NCBI GenBank assembly: GCA_002478745.1
Contig: DLQI01000069.1
Location: forward strand, 1 to 20,818
DNA: 20,818 nt
Source of the DNA: Rhodobacteraceae bacterium UBA7436
Lineage (GTDB): Bacteria > Pseudomonadota > Alphaproteobacteria > Rhodobacterales > Rhodobacteraceae
Direction of reading: 5' to 3'
Made by a program: the position numbers and the translations under genes
Notes under the pieces: model-generated
What the model saw: the letters and a program-made list of their open reading frames with translations, nothing else
Databases searched by the model: none
Told to the model about the DNA's origin: nothing
Shown here: piece after piece, positions 8,066 to 16,644 of the stretch
How the letters are laid out: every line of letters starts with the position of its first letter
Numbering within the stretch: position 1 is the stretch's first letter

Positions 8066-10552
8066 TTAGTCGAGTGTACGCGTGATCTCTTCACGTTCAA
8101 AGATTTCGATAACGTCGTCGGCACGGATGTCTTCATAGCGTTCGAAGGCCATACCACATTCGTAACCAGATTTAACGTCAGCCACTTCATCTTTGAAGCG
8201 CTTGAGGGTCTTAAGCGTACCTTCGTGGATAACCACGTTGTCACGTAACAAGCGAACACCTGCAGAACGACGAGCAACACCTTCAGTAACCATACAACCA
8301 GCAACTTTGCCGACGCCAGTAACCTTAAAGACCTCTTTAATGGTTGCATAACCAATGAAGTTCTCACGAATTTCCGCACTCAACAGGCCGGAAGCAGCCG
8401 CTTTGACGTCATCCACCAGATCATAGATGACCGAGTAGTAACGAATTTCAACGCCCTTTTGGTGAGCCGTGTTACGTGCCGACGCATTCGCACGGACATT
8501 AAAGCCGATAACCGGTGCATTAGATGCTTCAGCCAAGCTGATGTCAGTTTCAGTAATCGCACCAACACCTGAGTGCAGGATACGAACACGAACTTCGTCA
8601 TTGCCAATTTTTTCCATCGCTTGAACGATTGCTTCAGCAGAACCCTGAACATCGGCTTTCACCAAGATTGGCAATTCGCTAACGCTCTCGTTCGCTTTGG
8701 CATTCGCCATCAACTGTTCCAGCGTAGTAGCTGCACCAGCTGTTGCACGTTTATCTTTAGCCGCTTTTTGGCGATATTCCGCAATCTCACGTGCTTGTGC
8801 ATCGGTTTCGGTCACGTTCAAAACATCACCAGCGGATGGCGTACCGTTCAGGCCCAAAACCTCAACAGGCATAGATGGGCCAGCCTCTTTGATGCGTTCG
8901 CCTTTGTCGTTGATCAGCGCACGGACCTTACCGTATTTCTCACCCACAACAAAAATATCACCAGTACGCAACGTACCTGCTTGGATAAGAACCGTGGCAA
9001 CTGGGCCGCGACCTACATCAAGCTTCGCTTCGATAACAGCACCTTGGGCGGCGCGATCTGGGTTAGCTTTCAGTTCCAATATCTCTGACTGCAACGCGAT
9101 AGCTTCAAGAAGCTTATCAAGGCCCTGTCCCGTTTGAGCAGAAACTTCAACGTCCTGAACATCACCAGACATCGCTTCCACGATAACTTCGTGCTGTAGC
9201 AAATCGGTGCGCACTTTTTGCGGGTTGGCTTCGTGCTTGTCGATTTTGTTGATCGCAACAATCATCGGAACGTTTGCCGCTTTAGCGTGAGCAATCGCTT
9301 CGATTGTTTGTGGCATAACGGCGTCATCCGCCGCGACAACCAGAACAACAATGTCAGTAACCTGTGCACCACGTGAGCGCATAGACGTAAACGCCGCGTG
9401 ACCCGGTGTGTCGAGGAACGTCAGCAATGTGCCGCCTTCAGTTTTGACCTGATAGGCACCAATGTGCTGCGTAATGCCGCCGGCTTCGCCAGAAACAACT
9501 TTTGCACCGCGAAGTGCGTCCAACAATGATGTCTTACCGTGGTCAACGTGGCCCATGATCGTAACGACCGGTGCACGTGATTGCAGGCTTGCTTCGTCGT
9601 CTTCAACCACATTGATCACGTCTTCGACGTCCGCGTCAGAAACGCGATTCACTGTGTGGCCAAATTCTTCGATGATCAGTTCGGCTGTATCAGCGTCGAT
9701 GGTTTCGTTTTGTGTAACCATCATGCCCATAGTCATGAGTGATTTGACAACGTCACCAACACGCTCGGTCATACGCGCTGCCAACTCAGAAACCACGATG
9801 GCTTCTGGAAGATTCACAGTACGCAATACCTTTTCGCGCTCGACTGTGCCGCCCATCGCTTTTTGACGCGCACGCTCTTGCTTGCGCTTCATAGAAGCCA
9901 TAGAACGATGACGACCAGCGCCACCAGTCAATGCTTGGTTCAATGTTAGCTTGCCGCCACGGCGACCATCGTCGCGGGCTGTCTTGGGACGTGCCTGAGC
10001 TTCGCGCTCGTTCTTGCGTGGCGTCGCGGCAGGCAATGGGCCACCACGATTTGGCGCAGCACGAGCAGCTGCAGGCGCTGCAGCTGTTTTAGCAGCAGGT
10101 GCTGCAGCAGCTTGAGCCGCAGCCTCAGCTTCTTTAGCTTTGCGTGCTTCTTCTTCAGCTTTCGCTTTCAAGCTTTCGGCGCGTGCTTTTTCTTCTGCCT
10201 CTTTGGCGTCAATCTCTGCACGACGACGTTCACGCTCTTCAGCGCGTGCTTTTTCCTCAGCTTCACGGGCGGCTTGATCCTCGACTTCACGTGCCTTGGC
10301 AGCTTGAACAGCTTTGAGGCGACGCTCCATCTGCGCATCAGAGATGCCTGCAGGCCGTTTAGAAGGAGAGCTCACACCAAGCGGTGCAACCGCACCAGCT
10401 TTGTTCGCGGCACCCGGCTTGGGAACCACAACGCGTTTGCGCTTTGTTTCTACGACGACGTTTTTAGTCCGTCCATGGCTGAAACTTTGTTTCACATTCC
10501 CTGGACGTGCGCCGCTCAGACCTAATGTCTTCTTACCGTCAGTATCGCTCAT
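8066..10552 (-). CDS. infB: Translation initiation factor IF-2
   Basis: IF-2 is the GTPase that places initiator tRNA on the 30S subunit and promotes 50S joining. The 828-residue product has an N-terminal region typical of alphaproteobacteria (KTLGLSG, then the basic KRKRVVVPK). A long charged Arg/Glu/Ala coiled-coil-like stretch spans about 75-145, then an Ala/Pro linker, the IF2 N-terminal-like helical domain (NLPEAIVVSELAARM) near 247-261 and the G domain. The G motifs are G1 GHVDHGKT 334-341, G3 DTPG 381-384 and G4 NKID 435-438. The C-terminal beta-barrel domains follow. It is the last gene of the rimP operon, 9 nt after ylxR, whose terminal codons carry an AAAGGA sequence. The ATG at 10552 matches the family N-terminus. 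Confidence 0.98.
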   Translation of the reverse strand: MSDTDGKKTLGLSGARPGNVKQSFSHGRTKNVVVETKRKRVVVPKPGAANKAGAVAPLGVSSPSKRPAGISDAQMERRLKAVQAAKAREVEDQAAREAEEKARAEERERRRAEIDAKEAEEKARAESLKAKAEEEARKAKEAEAAAQAAAAPAAKTAAAPAAARAAPNRGGPLPAATPRKNEREAQARPKTARDDGRRGGKLTLNQALTGGAGRHRSMASMKRKQERARQKAMGGTVEREKVLRTVNLPEAIVVSELAARMTERVGDVVKSLMTMGMMVTQNETIDADTAELIIEEFGHTVNRVSDADVEDVINVVEDDEASLQSRAPVVTIMGHVDHGKTSLLDALRGAKVVSGEAGGITQHIGAYQVKTEGGTLLTFLDTPGHAAFTSMRSRGAQVTDIVVLVVAADDAVMPQTIEAIAHAKAANVPMIVAINKIDKHEANPQKVRTDLLQHEVIVEAMSGDVQDVEVSAQTGQGLDKLLEAIALQSEILELKANPDRAAQGAVIEAKLDVGRGPVATVLIQAGTLRTGDIFVVGEKYGKVRALINDKGERIKEAGPSMPVEVLGLNGTPSAGDVLNVTETDAQAREIAEYRQKAAKDKRATAGAATTLEQLMANAKANESVSELPILVKADVQGSAEAIVQAMEKIGNDEVRVRILHSGVGAITETDISLAEASNAPVIGFNVRANASARNTAHQKGVEIRYYSVIYDLVDDVKAAASGLLSAEIRENFIGYATIKEVFKVTGVGKVAGCMVTEGVARRSAGVRLLRDNVVIHEGTLKTLKRFKDEVADVKSGYECGMAFERYEDIRADDVIEIFEREEITRTLD
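10066..10086. repeat. Inverted repeat in the Ala-rich linker of infB
   Basis: CAGCTGCAG and CTGCAGCTG form a perfect 9-bp inverted repeat with a 3-nt spacer. It lies within the Ala/Pro-rich linker codons, where alternating GCA/GCT alanine codons readily create such symmetry, so a function is doubtful. Confidence 0.6.
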
Positions 10553-10561
10553 AAAGCTCGT

Positions 10562-11197
10562 CTATCCTTTCAGATCAACAGGGTCTTCGACCTTGTCATC
10601 TATACTTGCGCGTCGAACGCCCCGTAACCGTTGGGCTTCCTCTACAACACGTTTGGTCAGTCCGCCAGAGGCGAGCGCCCCATGGATCACGATTTGACGA
10701 CCAAACGCCAAACCTAATTCTTCCGACGTAAGCCAGCCAATGTAACTGCCATAGTGCGGTGTACTTAATTTCGACTTGCCTCGACCAGACCCATCGACGG
10801 CCTGAAACAAGACTTGTGCTTCTTCCGATTGAAGCCACGACTTGGTCTTTTCATACCCAGCCACGGCCGAACCGGCCTTGCGCGACATTGCGATCAAGTC
10901 GACCACTTTGCGCGCCAATTGCTTTTCGACCTCGTCTACCAAGTCTTCAGGTATTATAACCTGTTGTTTGGCTCCTCGTGAAAACAATTTTTTACTAACA
11001 GCCATTTCTAGCGCATCACGATCCGCCGCAACGTATACACCTCGCCCTGGCAACTTACCCGAAATATCCGGATAAATCACATTTTCAGGACCCACGACGA
11101 AGCGGATCAACCCAAACTTAGGTTGCACTTCGCCTGTGACAATGCACTTGCGATCTGGACCGTCTTCCCGGTCCTTTGTGACGCCACCGCGACCCAT
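10562..11197 (-). CDS. ylxR: YlxR-type RNA-binding protein with L7Ae-like C-terminus
   Basis: The 211-residue protein begins with a YlxR (DUF448) domain. RKCIVTGE at 16-23 and PGRGVYV at 50-56 are the recognisable signatures. The second half (about 95-190) resembles the ribosomal L7Ae-like fold often fused to YlxR in alphaproteobacteria (VVDLIAMSRKAGSAVAGYEK). The domain is found next to nusA in many bacteria, and it is thought to act in RNA binding or transcription control. The start at 11197 has GGAG 7 nt upstream and lies 22 nt after the nusA stop. Its exact role is not established from sequence. Confidence 0.9.
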   Translation of the reverse strand: MGRGGVTKDREDGPDRKCIVTGEVQPKFGLIRFVVGPENVIYPDISGKLPGRGVYVAADRDALEMAVSKKLFSRGAKQQVIIPEDLVDEVEKQLARKVVDLIAMSRKAGSAVAGYEKTKSWLQSEEAQVLFQAVDGSGRGKSKLSTPHYGSYIGWLTSEELGLAFGRQIVIHGALASGGLTKRVVEEAQRLRGVRRASIDDKVEDPVDLKG

Positions 11198-11219
11198 CAG
11201 GAAACTCCGAAGCCTACGA

Positions 11220-12839
11220 TCAGGCCTCGGATCCCTCCGCGTCCATCGCTTCGTCTTCTTCTGCTACTTCTTCTTCCAAATCTGCAATATCAACCCAACC
11301 CAATGAAACACGGGCTGTCATAATCATGTTTTGAGCCTCTTCAAGCTCAATACCAAATGGTTCTAGAACACCGTCATCTTTGATGCGTTCGCCATTGTCT
11401 GTCGTCCAGCCACCGGCCAGCTCCCAGTCAGCACATGTTGCAAAGTCTTCCAATGTTTTCACATCGTCTTTTGCCAAAGCTTCTAGCATCTGTGGAGTCA
11501 GACCCTCGAATGCGATCAAGCTGTCTTCGACGCCCAGCGCGCGTGCTGCATCAAGTGCCGCTTTGTTTTGCGCCTCCAGTACATCGCGGGCACGTGCCTG
11601 CAATTCGCCAGCAGTCGCTTCATCAACACCGTCGATGACCAACAGCTCTTCTGCCTCAACGTAAGCAACCTCTTCAAGGTTCGTGAACCCTTCCGCCACC
11701 AATAGTTGTGCAAAAAATTCGTCAAGATCCAAGTTGTCCATAAACAATTTAGTGCGTGCTTCGAACTCTTTCTGACGGCGCGCAGATTCATCAGCTTCGG
11801 TCATGATGTCGATATCAAGACCAGTAAGCTGTGCTGCCAAACGTACGTTTTGACCACGACGACCAATTGCCAAAGAAAGCTGTTCTTCTGGAACAACAAC
11901 CTCGATCTTGCCTGCTTCTTCATCCAAAACAACCTTGGAAACTTCAGCTGGCTGCAATGCGTTTACAAGGAACGTAGGTTGATCGTCATTCCATGGGATG
12001 ATGTCGATCTTCTCGCCCTGCAGTTCGTTAACAACTGCTTGGACGCGTGAACCACGCATACCAACACATGCACCAACCGGGTCGATAGAACCGTCATGTG
12101 AAATCACAGCAATTTTCGCGCGTGAACCAGGGTCACGTGCTACCGCTTTGATCTCGATGATACCATCATAGATTTCTGGAACTTCCATTTTGAACAGCTC
12201 AGCCATGAATTCTGGCGCTGTACGAGACAAAAAGATTTGTGGGCCACGTTGTTCGCGACGCACGTCCTTAATGTAAACGCGGATACGGTCGTTCGGGCGA
12301 TAAGATTCGCGCCCAATTTTCTCGTTGCGGCGCAATATGGCTTCGCCAGCACCCACATCAACAATAACGTTGCCGTACTCTTCGCGCTTGACCAAACCGT
12401 TGACGATTGAGCCAACGCGATCCTTAAATTCTTCGAACTGGCGATCACGCTCAGCTTCGCGGATTTTCTGCAAGATGACCTGTTTCGCAGATTGCGCCGC
12501 GATACGGCCCATTTCTACAGGTGGTACTTCTTCGATCAATTGCTGACCAACTTCTGGATCGGCCATGTATTGTTTGGCTTGCTCAACAGTGAACTCAGCT
12601 TGGTAGTTCTCTAGCTCTTCTTCAGCGACTACTGTGCGTACACGTGTAAACGTTGCTTTGCCATTTTTACGGTCGATGGCAACACGGATGTCCATTTCAG
12701 CGCCGTACCGAGATTTAGCCGCGCGTGCGAGGGATTCTTCCATCGCTTCGATTACCAACCCAGGGTCGATCATCTTTTCACGTGCGACCGCTTCAGCGGT
12801 TTGCAACAGCTCTAGCTGGTTTGCAGAAGTAATAGCCAT
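11220..12839 (-). CDS. nusA: Transcription termination/antitermination factor NusA
   Basis: NusA binds RNA polymerase and modulates pausing, intrinsic termination and antitermination. The 539-residue product has an RNA-polymerase-binding N-terminal domain (1 to about 125) and an S1 domain (about 139-200). KH1 includes PVGACVGMRGSRV (254-266) and KH2 includes LAIGRRGQNVRLA (323-335). Two C-terminal helix-hairpin-helix-like repeats span about 365-505, and the protein ends in an acidic tail. The start codon shares one base with the rimP stop (TGATG), with a GAGGGAG ribosome site inside the last rimP codons, which implies translational coupling. The attenuator-like hairpin before rimP makes autoregulation by NusA plausible. 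Confidence 0.98.
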   Translation of the reverse strand: MAITSANQLELLQTAEAVAREKMIDPGLVIEAMEESLARAAKSRYGAEMDIRVAIDRKNGKATFTRVRTVVAEEELENYQAEFTVEQAKQYMADPEVGQQLIEEVPPVEMGRIAAQSAKQVILQKIREAERDRQFEEFKDRVGSIVNGLVKREEYGNVIVDVGAGEAILRRNEKIGRESYRPNDRIRVYIKDVRREQRGPQIFLSRTAPEFMAELFKMEVPEIYDGIIEIKAVARDPGSRAKIAVISHDGSIDPVGACVGMRGSRVQAVVNELQGEKIDIIPWNDDQPTFLVNALQPAEVSKVVLDEEAGKIEVVVPEEQLSLAIGRRGQNVRLAAQLTGLDIDIMTEADESARRQKEFEARTKLFMDNLDLDEFFAQLLVAEGFTNLEEVAYVEAEELLVIDGVDEATAGELQARARDVLEAQNKAALDAARALGVEDSLIAFEGLTPQMLEALAKDDVKTLEDFATCADWELAGGWTTDNGERIKDDGVLEPFGIELEEAQNMIMTARVSLGWVDIADLEEEVAEEDEAMDAEGSEA

Positions 12840-13441
12840 CAGTCTTCTCCCTCATCGGACGCTTCGGTCTCGATCTCATCAAACGTGTCTTCGTTTAGTG
12901 CGTTTTCGTTTAAAATGCCCGCAGCTTTACGCTGGCGCAGCATTTCAGCAATTAGTTCATCGGTCAGCACCAACTTGGCATCGCTTAGCCAATCGAACTG
13001 CAAACCGATCGTGCCTTCTTCAACGTTGATCAAAACATCGTTGCCATCAATTCCTGCCAATTGCCCCTTAAAGCGGCGGCGGCCATCGATCAGCTCGGTC
13101 GTTTCAATTTTAGCCTCATATCCCTCAAAGTTTTCAAAATCTTTAAGACGGGTTAAAGGCCGATCAATTCCAGGGCTGGATACTTCCAGCGCATATTCAT
13201 CAACAATCGGATCTTCTACATCTAAAGTTGCGCCGACAGCCGTCGAGATTTTGGCGCAGTCATCCACTTCGATCCCACCCTCAGGCTTATCCGCCATGAT
13301 CTGCAGGATAGTGTTCTTGCCAGACATTAGGCGCACACGCACCAATTCATAACCAAGATCTTCAATCACAGGCGTGATGATCTCAGCCATACGGCGGTCA
13401 ATGGCAGCTTTGGCGATTAGGTCGTTGGTCATATTATCCAT
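12839..13441 (-). CDS. rimP: Ribosome maturation factor RimP
   Basis: RimP assists assembly of the 30S subunit. The 200-residue product carries the family signature LEVSSPGIDRPL at 85-96 and the two-domain pattern, plus an acidic C-terminal extension (after about residue 170) that is longer than in the E. coli protein. The start is uncertain: ATG 13441 has no visible ribosome site, while the in-frame ATG at 13432 has a GGA 5 nt upstream and would remove three residues. It is the first gene of the rimP-nusA-ylxR-infB operon, and its leader contains a terminator-like hairpin. Confidence 0.95.
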   Translation of the reverse strand: MDNMTNDLIAKAAIDRRMAEIITPVIEDLGYELVRVRLMSGKNTILQIMADKPEGGIEVDDCAKISTAVGATLDVEDPIVDEYALEVSSPGIDRPLTRLKDFENFEGYEAKIETTELIDGRRRFKGQLAGIDGNDVLINVEEGTIGLQFDWLSDAKLVLTDELIAEMLRQRKAAGILNENALNEDTFDEIETEASDEGED

Positions 13442-13456
13442 CTAACGATTAAGCAC

Positions 13457-13480
13457 AAAAAAACGGGCGCGCGGCCCGTT
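13457..13480 (-). terminator. Intrinsic terminator in the rimP leader, probable attenuator
   Basis: On the minus strand AACGGGC, a 5-nt CGCGC loop and GCCCGTT form a 7-bp GC-rich stem that runs straight into seven T residues (13463-13457). This is a textbook intrinsic terminator. The rimP start codon at 13441 follows only 15 nt after the T-run, leaving no room for a promoter in between, so rimP must be reached by read-through. It may also end the pip/binding-protein transcript. Confidence 0.88.
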
Positions 13481-13522
13481 GACTTATCCGGTGGAGCGTT
13501 AGGTTTGGACCCCAACACGCCG

Positions 13523-13551
13523 CTATTAATCGGTCGTATACGCGGGTTGAA
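13523..13551 (-). promoter_or_regulatory. Weak candidate rimP-operon promoter
   Basis: On the minus strand TTCAAC (13551-13546) and TAATAG (13528-13523) are separated by 17 nt. Each matches the sigma-70 consensus only partly. If real, the transcript would start near 13516 and give a leader of about 75 nt that contains a small imperfect stem followed by the terminator hairpin. Confidence 0.25.
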
Positions 13552-13576
13552 CTGAGTCTACAACCCCTGTTCGAGG

Positions 13577-14437
13577 TCAGGCCATCCACCAACGCGTCGC
13601 CATGCGCGTATTGTCGAGTGGCCAAAACTGCCCAATCGCATTTGGCTGTGCGATTGAATGCCGTGCAATCTGCTGGACGGACTGCGGGCTCGGTAGAAAT
13701 TGGAACTCTATAGGATCAGAATATCGATCGAGGACCGAAATATCTGCAACGTCCACCAAACCGGTGCGTAACGCCTCTGCCCGAACGTTTTCCGCAGAGA
13801 TTGAAACCAATTCGATCTCATCAAACCAACCTACTGACATATCTTTGCGGTGTTTTGGTACACGTGTCCCGATGAATTGCTGACCCGCTTGAAATTTATA
13901 AGCACGGTACAAACCAGTACCAATGCCAACTGCCTGTCGTGATGCCTGCGCAGGCAAAACCGCAAACTCCGGATCAGCCAGTAAATACGGAAAACTTTGA
14001 TTGGCTTCATTCAACGTTGCAACAACTTGATCCTTACGCCCAACAGCGACCCCTTGAACGTCCAGACGTGAGTGCCTTTCAAACAAAGAAACTATATCAT
14101 CGATATGCAGCGCAATGTCGTCGTGAAACATTACTGACGGTTGGATCAAAAACGACCACGTTTTGCCGCCATCATTGGTTTCCCAAGACTGCGCAATATC
14201 GCCGCGCAAGGTTCCATCGCCTGCGATCTCAGTCAGTGTTTCGAAAACTGCGCCACGCGCCGCCTGCATAAAAGCACCGTCAACTGTACCCCAATGATCG
14301 CTGCGCGCTGCACCGGACAAAGCCGCGCGCAAACGGCCACCACGATGCGGCGCAGTCTGTGCGGATACACCCGTCGCTGCCAGCAATGCCGCTGCAGCAC
14401 CGGATGTGAAAAGAACGCGGCGATCAATACGATTCAT
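13577..14437 (-). CDS. Half-length ABC-transporter solute-binding protein (family 5)
   Basis: The 286-residue product starts with a twin-arginine-like export signal (RRVLF, then a hydrophobic stretch, cleavage expected after VSA near residue 26). It then follows the N-terminal lobe of oligopeptide/dipeptide-binding proteins: GGRLRAALSG, FETLTEIAGDGTLRGDIAQSW, DGGKTWSFLI and FHDD. Members of this family are usually around 500 residues. Here the frame ends at MATRWWMA with a single clean stop, and the 135 nt downstream show no remains of a C-terminal lobe. No permease or ATPase genes adjoin. It overlaps pip by ATGA, which links the two in translation. It may be a naturally shortened family member or a decayed gene. 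Binding function is doubtful. Confidence 0.72.
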   Translation of the reverse strand: MNRIDRRVLFTSGAAAALLAATGVSAQTAPHRGGRLRAALSGAARSDHWGTVDGAFMQAARGAVFETLTEIAGDGTLRGDIAQSWETNDGGKTWSFLIQPSVMFHDDIALHIDDIVSLFERHSRLDVQGVAVGRKDQVVATLNEANQSFPYLLADPEFAVLPAQASRQAVGIGTGLYRAYKFQAGQQFIGTRVPKHRKDMSVGWFDEIELVSISAENVRAEALRTGLVDVADISVLDRYSDPIEFQFLPSPQSVQQIARHSIAQPNAIGQFWPLDNTRMATRWWMA

Positions 14438-15405
14438 GATGCTGCGATCCGATCCATTGCACGCACCAAACCAGCCGTGATTCCGGGTTCAGACAACGTG
14501 TGCCCCGCATTTGGGATCATGTCCAATTCACAGGCTGGCCAAACCTGAGCGATAGAATACGCAGCTTGTGGCGGGCAAATCATATCGTAACGTCCCTGAA
14601 CAATCACGCCCGGAATATGTGCAATGCGGTCCATATTTGCTAAAATTTCACCATCAGTTTCCAAGAAACCTGCATTAACAAAATAATGATTTTCAAGGCG
14701 CGCAAAAGCGCGCGCATATTCACCTGGGGATTCACCCACACTACCGTTTGAATTGATTGATGCCAGCGCGTTCTCCCATGAGGACCACGCTTTTGCATAT
14801 TTCAATTCAGTCTGCATATCCCCGCAAAATAAACGTTTCGCATACGCAGCGATTAAATCGTCTTGTTCATCCACTGGAATCAGACCTGTAAATCGGTCCC
14901 AAACTTCCGGCCAGAATTTCCCAGCACCTCCGCCATAGAACCAATCAAGCTCTGCTTGGGTCATCAGAAAAACACCACGAAGGACCAAATGCATCGTGTG
15001 GTCAGGATGGGACTGAGCGTAAATCAACGACAGTGTCGCGCCCCAACTGCCTCCAAAAACAATCCACGAATCAATATCCAGCGAAGCACGGATCGCTTCG
15101 ATGTCATCAACCAAATGCCATGTAGTGTTGTTTTCGACCGAAGCGTGTGGGCGTGAACGACCACAACCGCGCTGATCGAACAAAATGATATGGTAAATGT
15201 CTGGATCAAAATAGCGACGCATTGCAGGGCTACAACCACCGCCCGGACCACCATGCAGCACCACAACAGGAACACCATTTGGGTTCCCACATTGCTCTAC
15301 ATAGATGCGATGACCCTGCCCAACATCCATCATCCGCTGATCGAATGGATCGATCGGCGGGTACAGATATTGCACTGCGCGCTTTTGGTCCGTGTGTTTG
15401 TCCAT
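14434..15405 (-). CDS. pip: Proline iminopeptidase
   Basis: This is an alpha/beta-hydrolase of peptidase family S33 that removes N-terminal proline from peptides in the cytoplasm. The 323-residue protein shows the oxyanion-hole motif HGGPGGG at 51-57, the nucleophile elbow GGSWG with Ser120, Asp274 (GRYD) and His302 (NAGH), and the DQRGCGRS segment near 77-84. The start at 15405 is chosen because AGGG lies about 6 nt upstream and DQKRAVQYLYPPIDPF is the usual N-terminus; the open frame continues upstream without support. It is divergent from ubiG by 49 nt and is followed by, and overlaps, the binding-protein gene. Confidence 0.95.
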   Translation of the reverse strand: MDKHTDQKRAVQYLYPPIDPFDQRMMDVGQGHRIYVEQCGNPNGVPVVVLHGGPGGGCSPAMRRYFDPDIYHIILFDQRGCGRSRPHASVENNTTWHLVDDIEAIRASLDIDSWIVFGGSWGATLSLIYAQSHPDHTMHLVLRGVFLMTQAELDWFYGGGAGKFWPEVWDRFTGLIPVDEQDDLIAAYAKRLFCGDMQTELKYAKAWSSWENALASINSNGSVGESPGEYARAFARLENHYFVNAGFLETDGEILANMDRIAHIPGVIVQGRYDMICPPQAAYSIAQVWPACELDMIPNAGHTLSEPGITAGLVRAMDRIAAS

Positions 15406-15454
15406 TACAGCCCTATATAATCTAGGAACGCCAAGAAAACAGATGGAGAGCAAA

Positions 15455-16201
15455 ATGCAAGCGCCTCAAACGACAGTAGATCCATTAGAAGTCGCTAAAT
15501 TTGAAGCGATGGCCACAGAATGGTGGGATCCCAATGGGAAATTCAAACCATTGCACATGCTAAATCCTTGCCGTCTTGACTATATCACTAGCCAAATTGC
15601 AGGTGAATTTGATCGCGATCTATCAACATCTGACGCCTTTAAGGGGCTGCGCATTCTAGATATCGGTTGCGGTGGTGGTTTGTTGTCCGAACCAATGGCG
15701 CGTCTTGGGGCAGAAATCATTGGCGTAGATGCGGCGGCTGGAAATATTCCCGTTGCGGCAGCACATGCTGCCAAATCTGGTCTGAATATCGATTATCGTC
15801 ACACAACAGCCGAATCTATGGCTGCAGATGGCGAGCGATTCGATGTCGTTATGAATATGGAAGTTGTTGAACACGTCGCCGACCCACAGGCTTATCTAAC
15901 AGCTTGTCAGGAGCTACTAAAGCCCGGCGGCCTGCACATTTGTTCAACCATAAACCGCAATCCAAAATCTTATGTGTTTGCGATTATTGGCGCAGAGCAC
16001 GTTATGCGCTGGCTTCCTAAAGGTACCCACGAGTGGAACAAGTTCATCACACCTGATGAATTATTTGGATTGCTAGAAAAATCGGGCATGACCCCTGTGG
16101 ATCGCCAAGGATTTGTTTTCAATCCACTGACATGGGGTTGGCGTTTGTCTGACCGTGATCTTAGCGTGAACTACGTCACTGCCAGCACGAAACCGGGCTA
16201 A
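15455..16201 (+). CDS. ubiG: Ubiquinone biosynthesis O-methyltransferase UbiG
   Basis: UbiG catalyses both O-methylation steps in ubiquinone synthesis using S-adenosylmethionine. The 248-residue product has the signature start EVAKFEAMATEWWDPNGKFK, SAM-binding motif I ILDIGCGGG at 67-75 and an acidic GVD end of strand 2. The NMEVVEHV motif and the TWGW/NYVTAS C-terminus are also typical. The ATG at 15455 is preferred over 15443 and over the open frame back to 15392, because GGAG lies 6 nt upstream and the length then fits the family. Its stop overlaps the convergent marR stop by 4 nt, so no terminator separates them. Confidence 0.96.
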   Translation: MQAPQTTVDPLEVAKFEAMATEWWDPNGKFKPLHMLNPCRLDYITSQIAGEFDRDLSTSDAFKGLRILDIGCGGGLLSEPMARLGAEIIGVDAAAGNIPVAAAHAAKSGLNIDYRHTTAESMAADGERFDVVMNMEVVEHVADPQAYLTACQELLKPGGLHICSTINRNPKSYVFAIIGAEHVMRWLPKGTHEWNKFITPDELFGLLEKSGMTPVDRQGFVFNPLTWGWRLSDRDLSVNYVTASTKPG

Positions 16202-16629
16202 AGCTGCTTTCGCAATTCGCGTAGGATGGGCAGAGTGGCGCGCACGCCTTCCTCCCCCAGTTGTTCGATCACGTTATCAACAATTGGGGAAATTGCGCTA
16301 AGCGCCTCATCACGCGCTTGACGTCCTGCAGGGCTGATCGCAACCATTTTGCGGCGTGCATCGTCCCAATCTGGACGGATGTGTATGTACCCTGCCCACT
16401 CCAGCTTACCTAGCGTATTGGTGATTGCACCGCGTGTAACATTAAACGTTTCAGCCAATTGCGCAGGGCTGCGTTCGCCCTCGTGCCAAGCCAAATGGTT
16501 TAGGATTGAAAAATGCGAGATTTCCATCCCTTTGGGCAACACACTTGTAAGGCGGTAACGAACCTTTTGATCCGCCGCTAAAATCTCACTGAATAGCGAG
16601 ATCGCAAGTGCATTTTTATCCGTGCTCAT
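16198..16629 (-). CDS. MarR-family transcriptional regulator
   Basis: The 143-residue product is a winged helix-turn-helix regulator. HFSILNHLAWHEGERSPAQL and FNVTRGAITNTLGKLEWAGYI form the DNA-binding helices (about 38-82), and RPDWDDARRKMVAISPAGR is the wing, with the Asp-x-Arg pattern of the family. Long helices at both ends should form the dimer interface. It starts 15 nt after the nitrilase-family gene stops and is probably the last gene of the comF-grxC-nit-marR group; no good ribosome site is seen before its ATG. Ligand and targets are unknown. Confidence 0.88.
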   Translation of the reverse strand: MSTDKNALAISLFSEILAADQKVRYRLTSVLPKGMEISHFSILNHLAWHEGERSPAQLAETFNVTRGAITNTLGKLEWAGYIHIRPDWDDARRKMVAISPAGRQARDEALSAISPIVDNVIEQLGEEGVRATLPILRELRKQL

Positions 16630-16644
16630 GTCTTACGACTTTAA

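Noticed and set aside
13481..13576. A tRNA gene in the rimP leader, as metY is in E. coli
   Set aside because: No cloverleaf, T-loop or CCA-type end could be found on either strand.
14141..14548. Plus-strand open frame of 135 codons opposite pip and the binding-protein gene
   Set aside because: It lies antisense to well-supported genes and its composition (Cys/Arg/Thr-rich, no domain) is that of a shadow frame.
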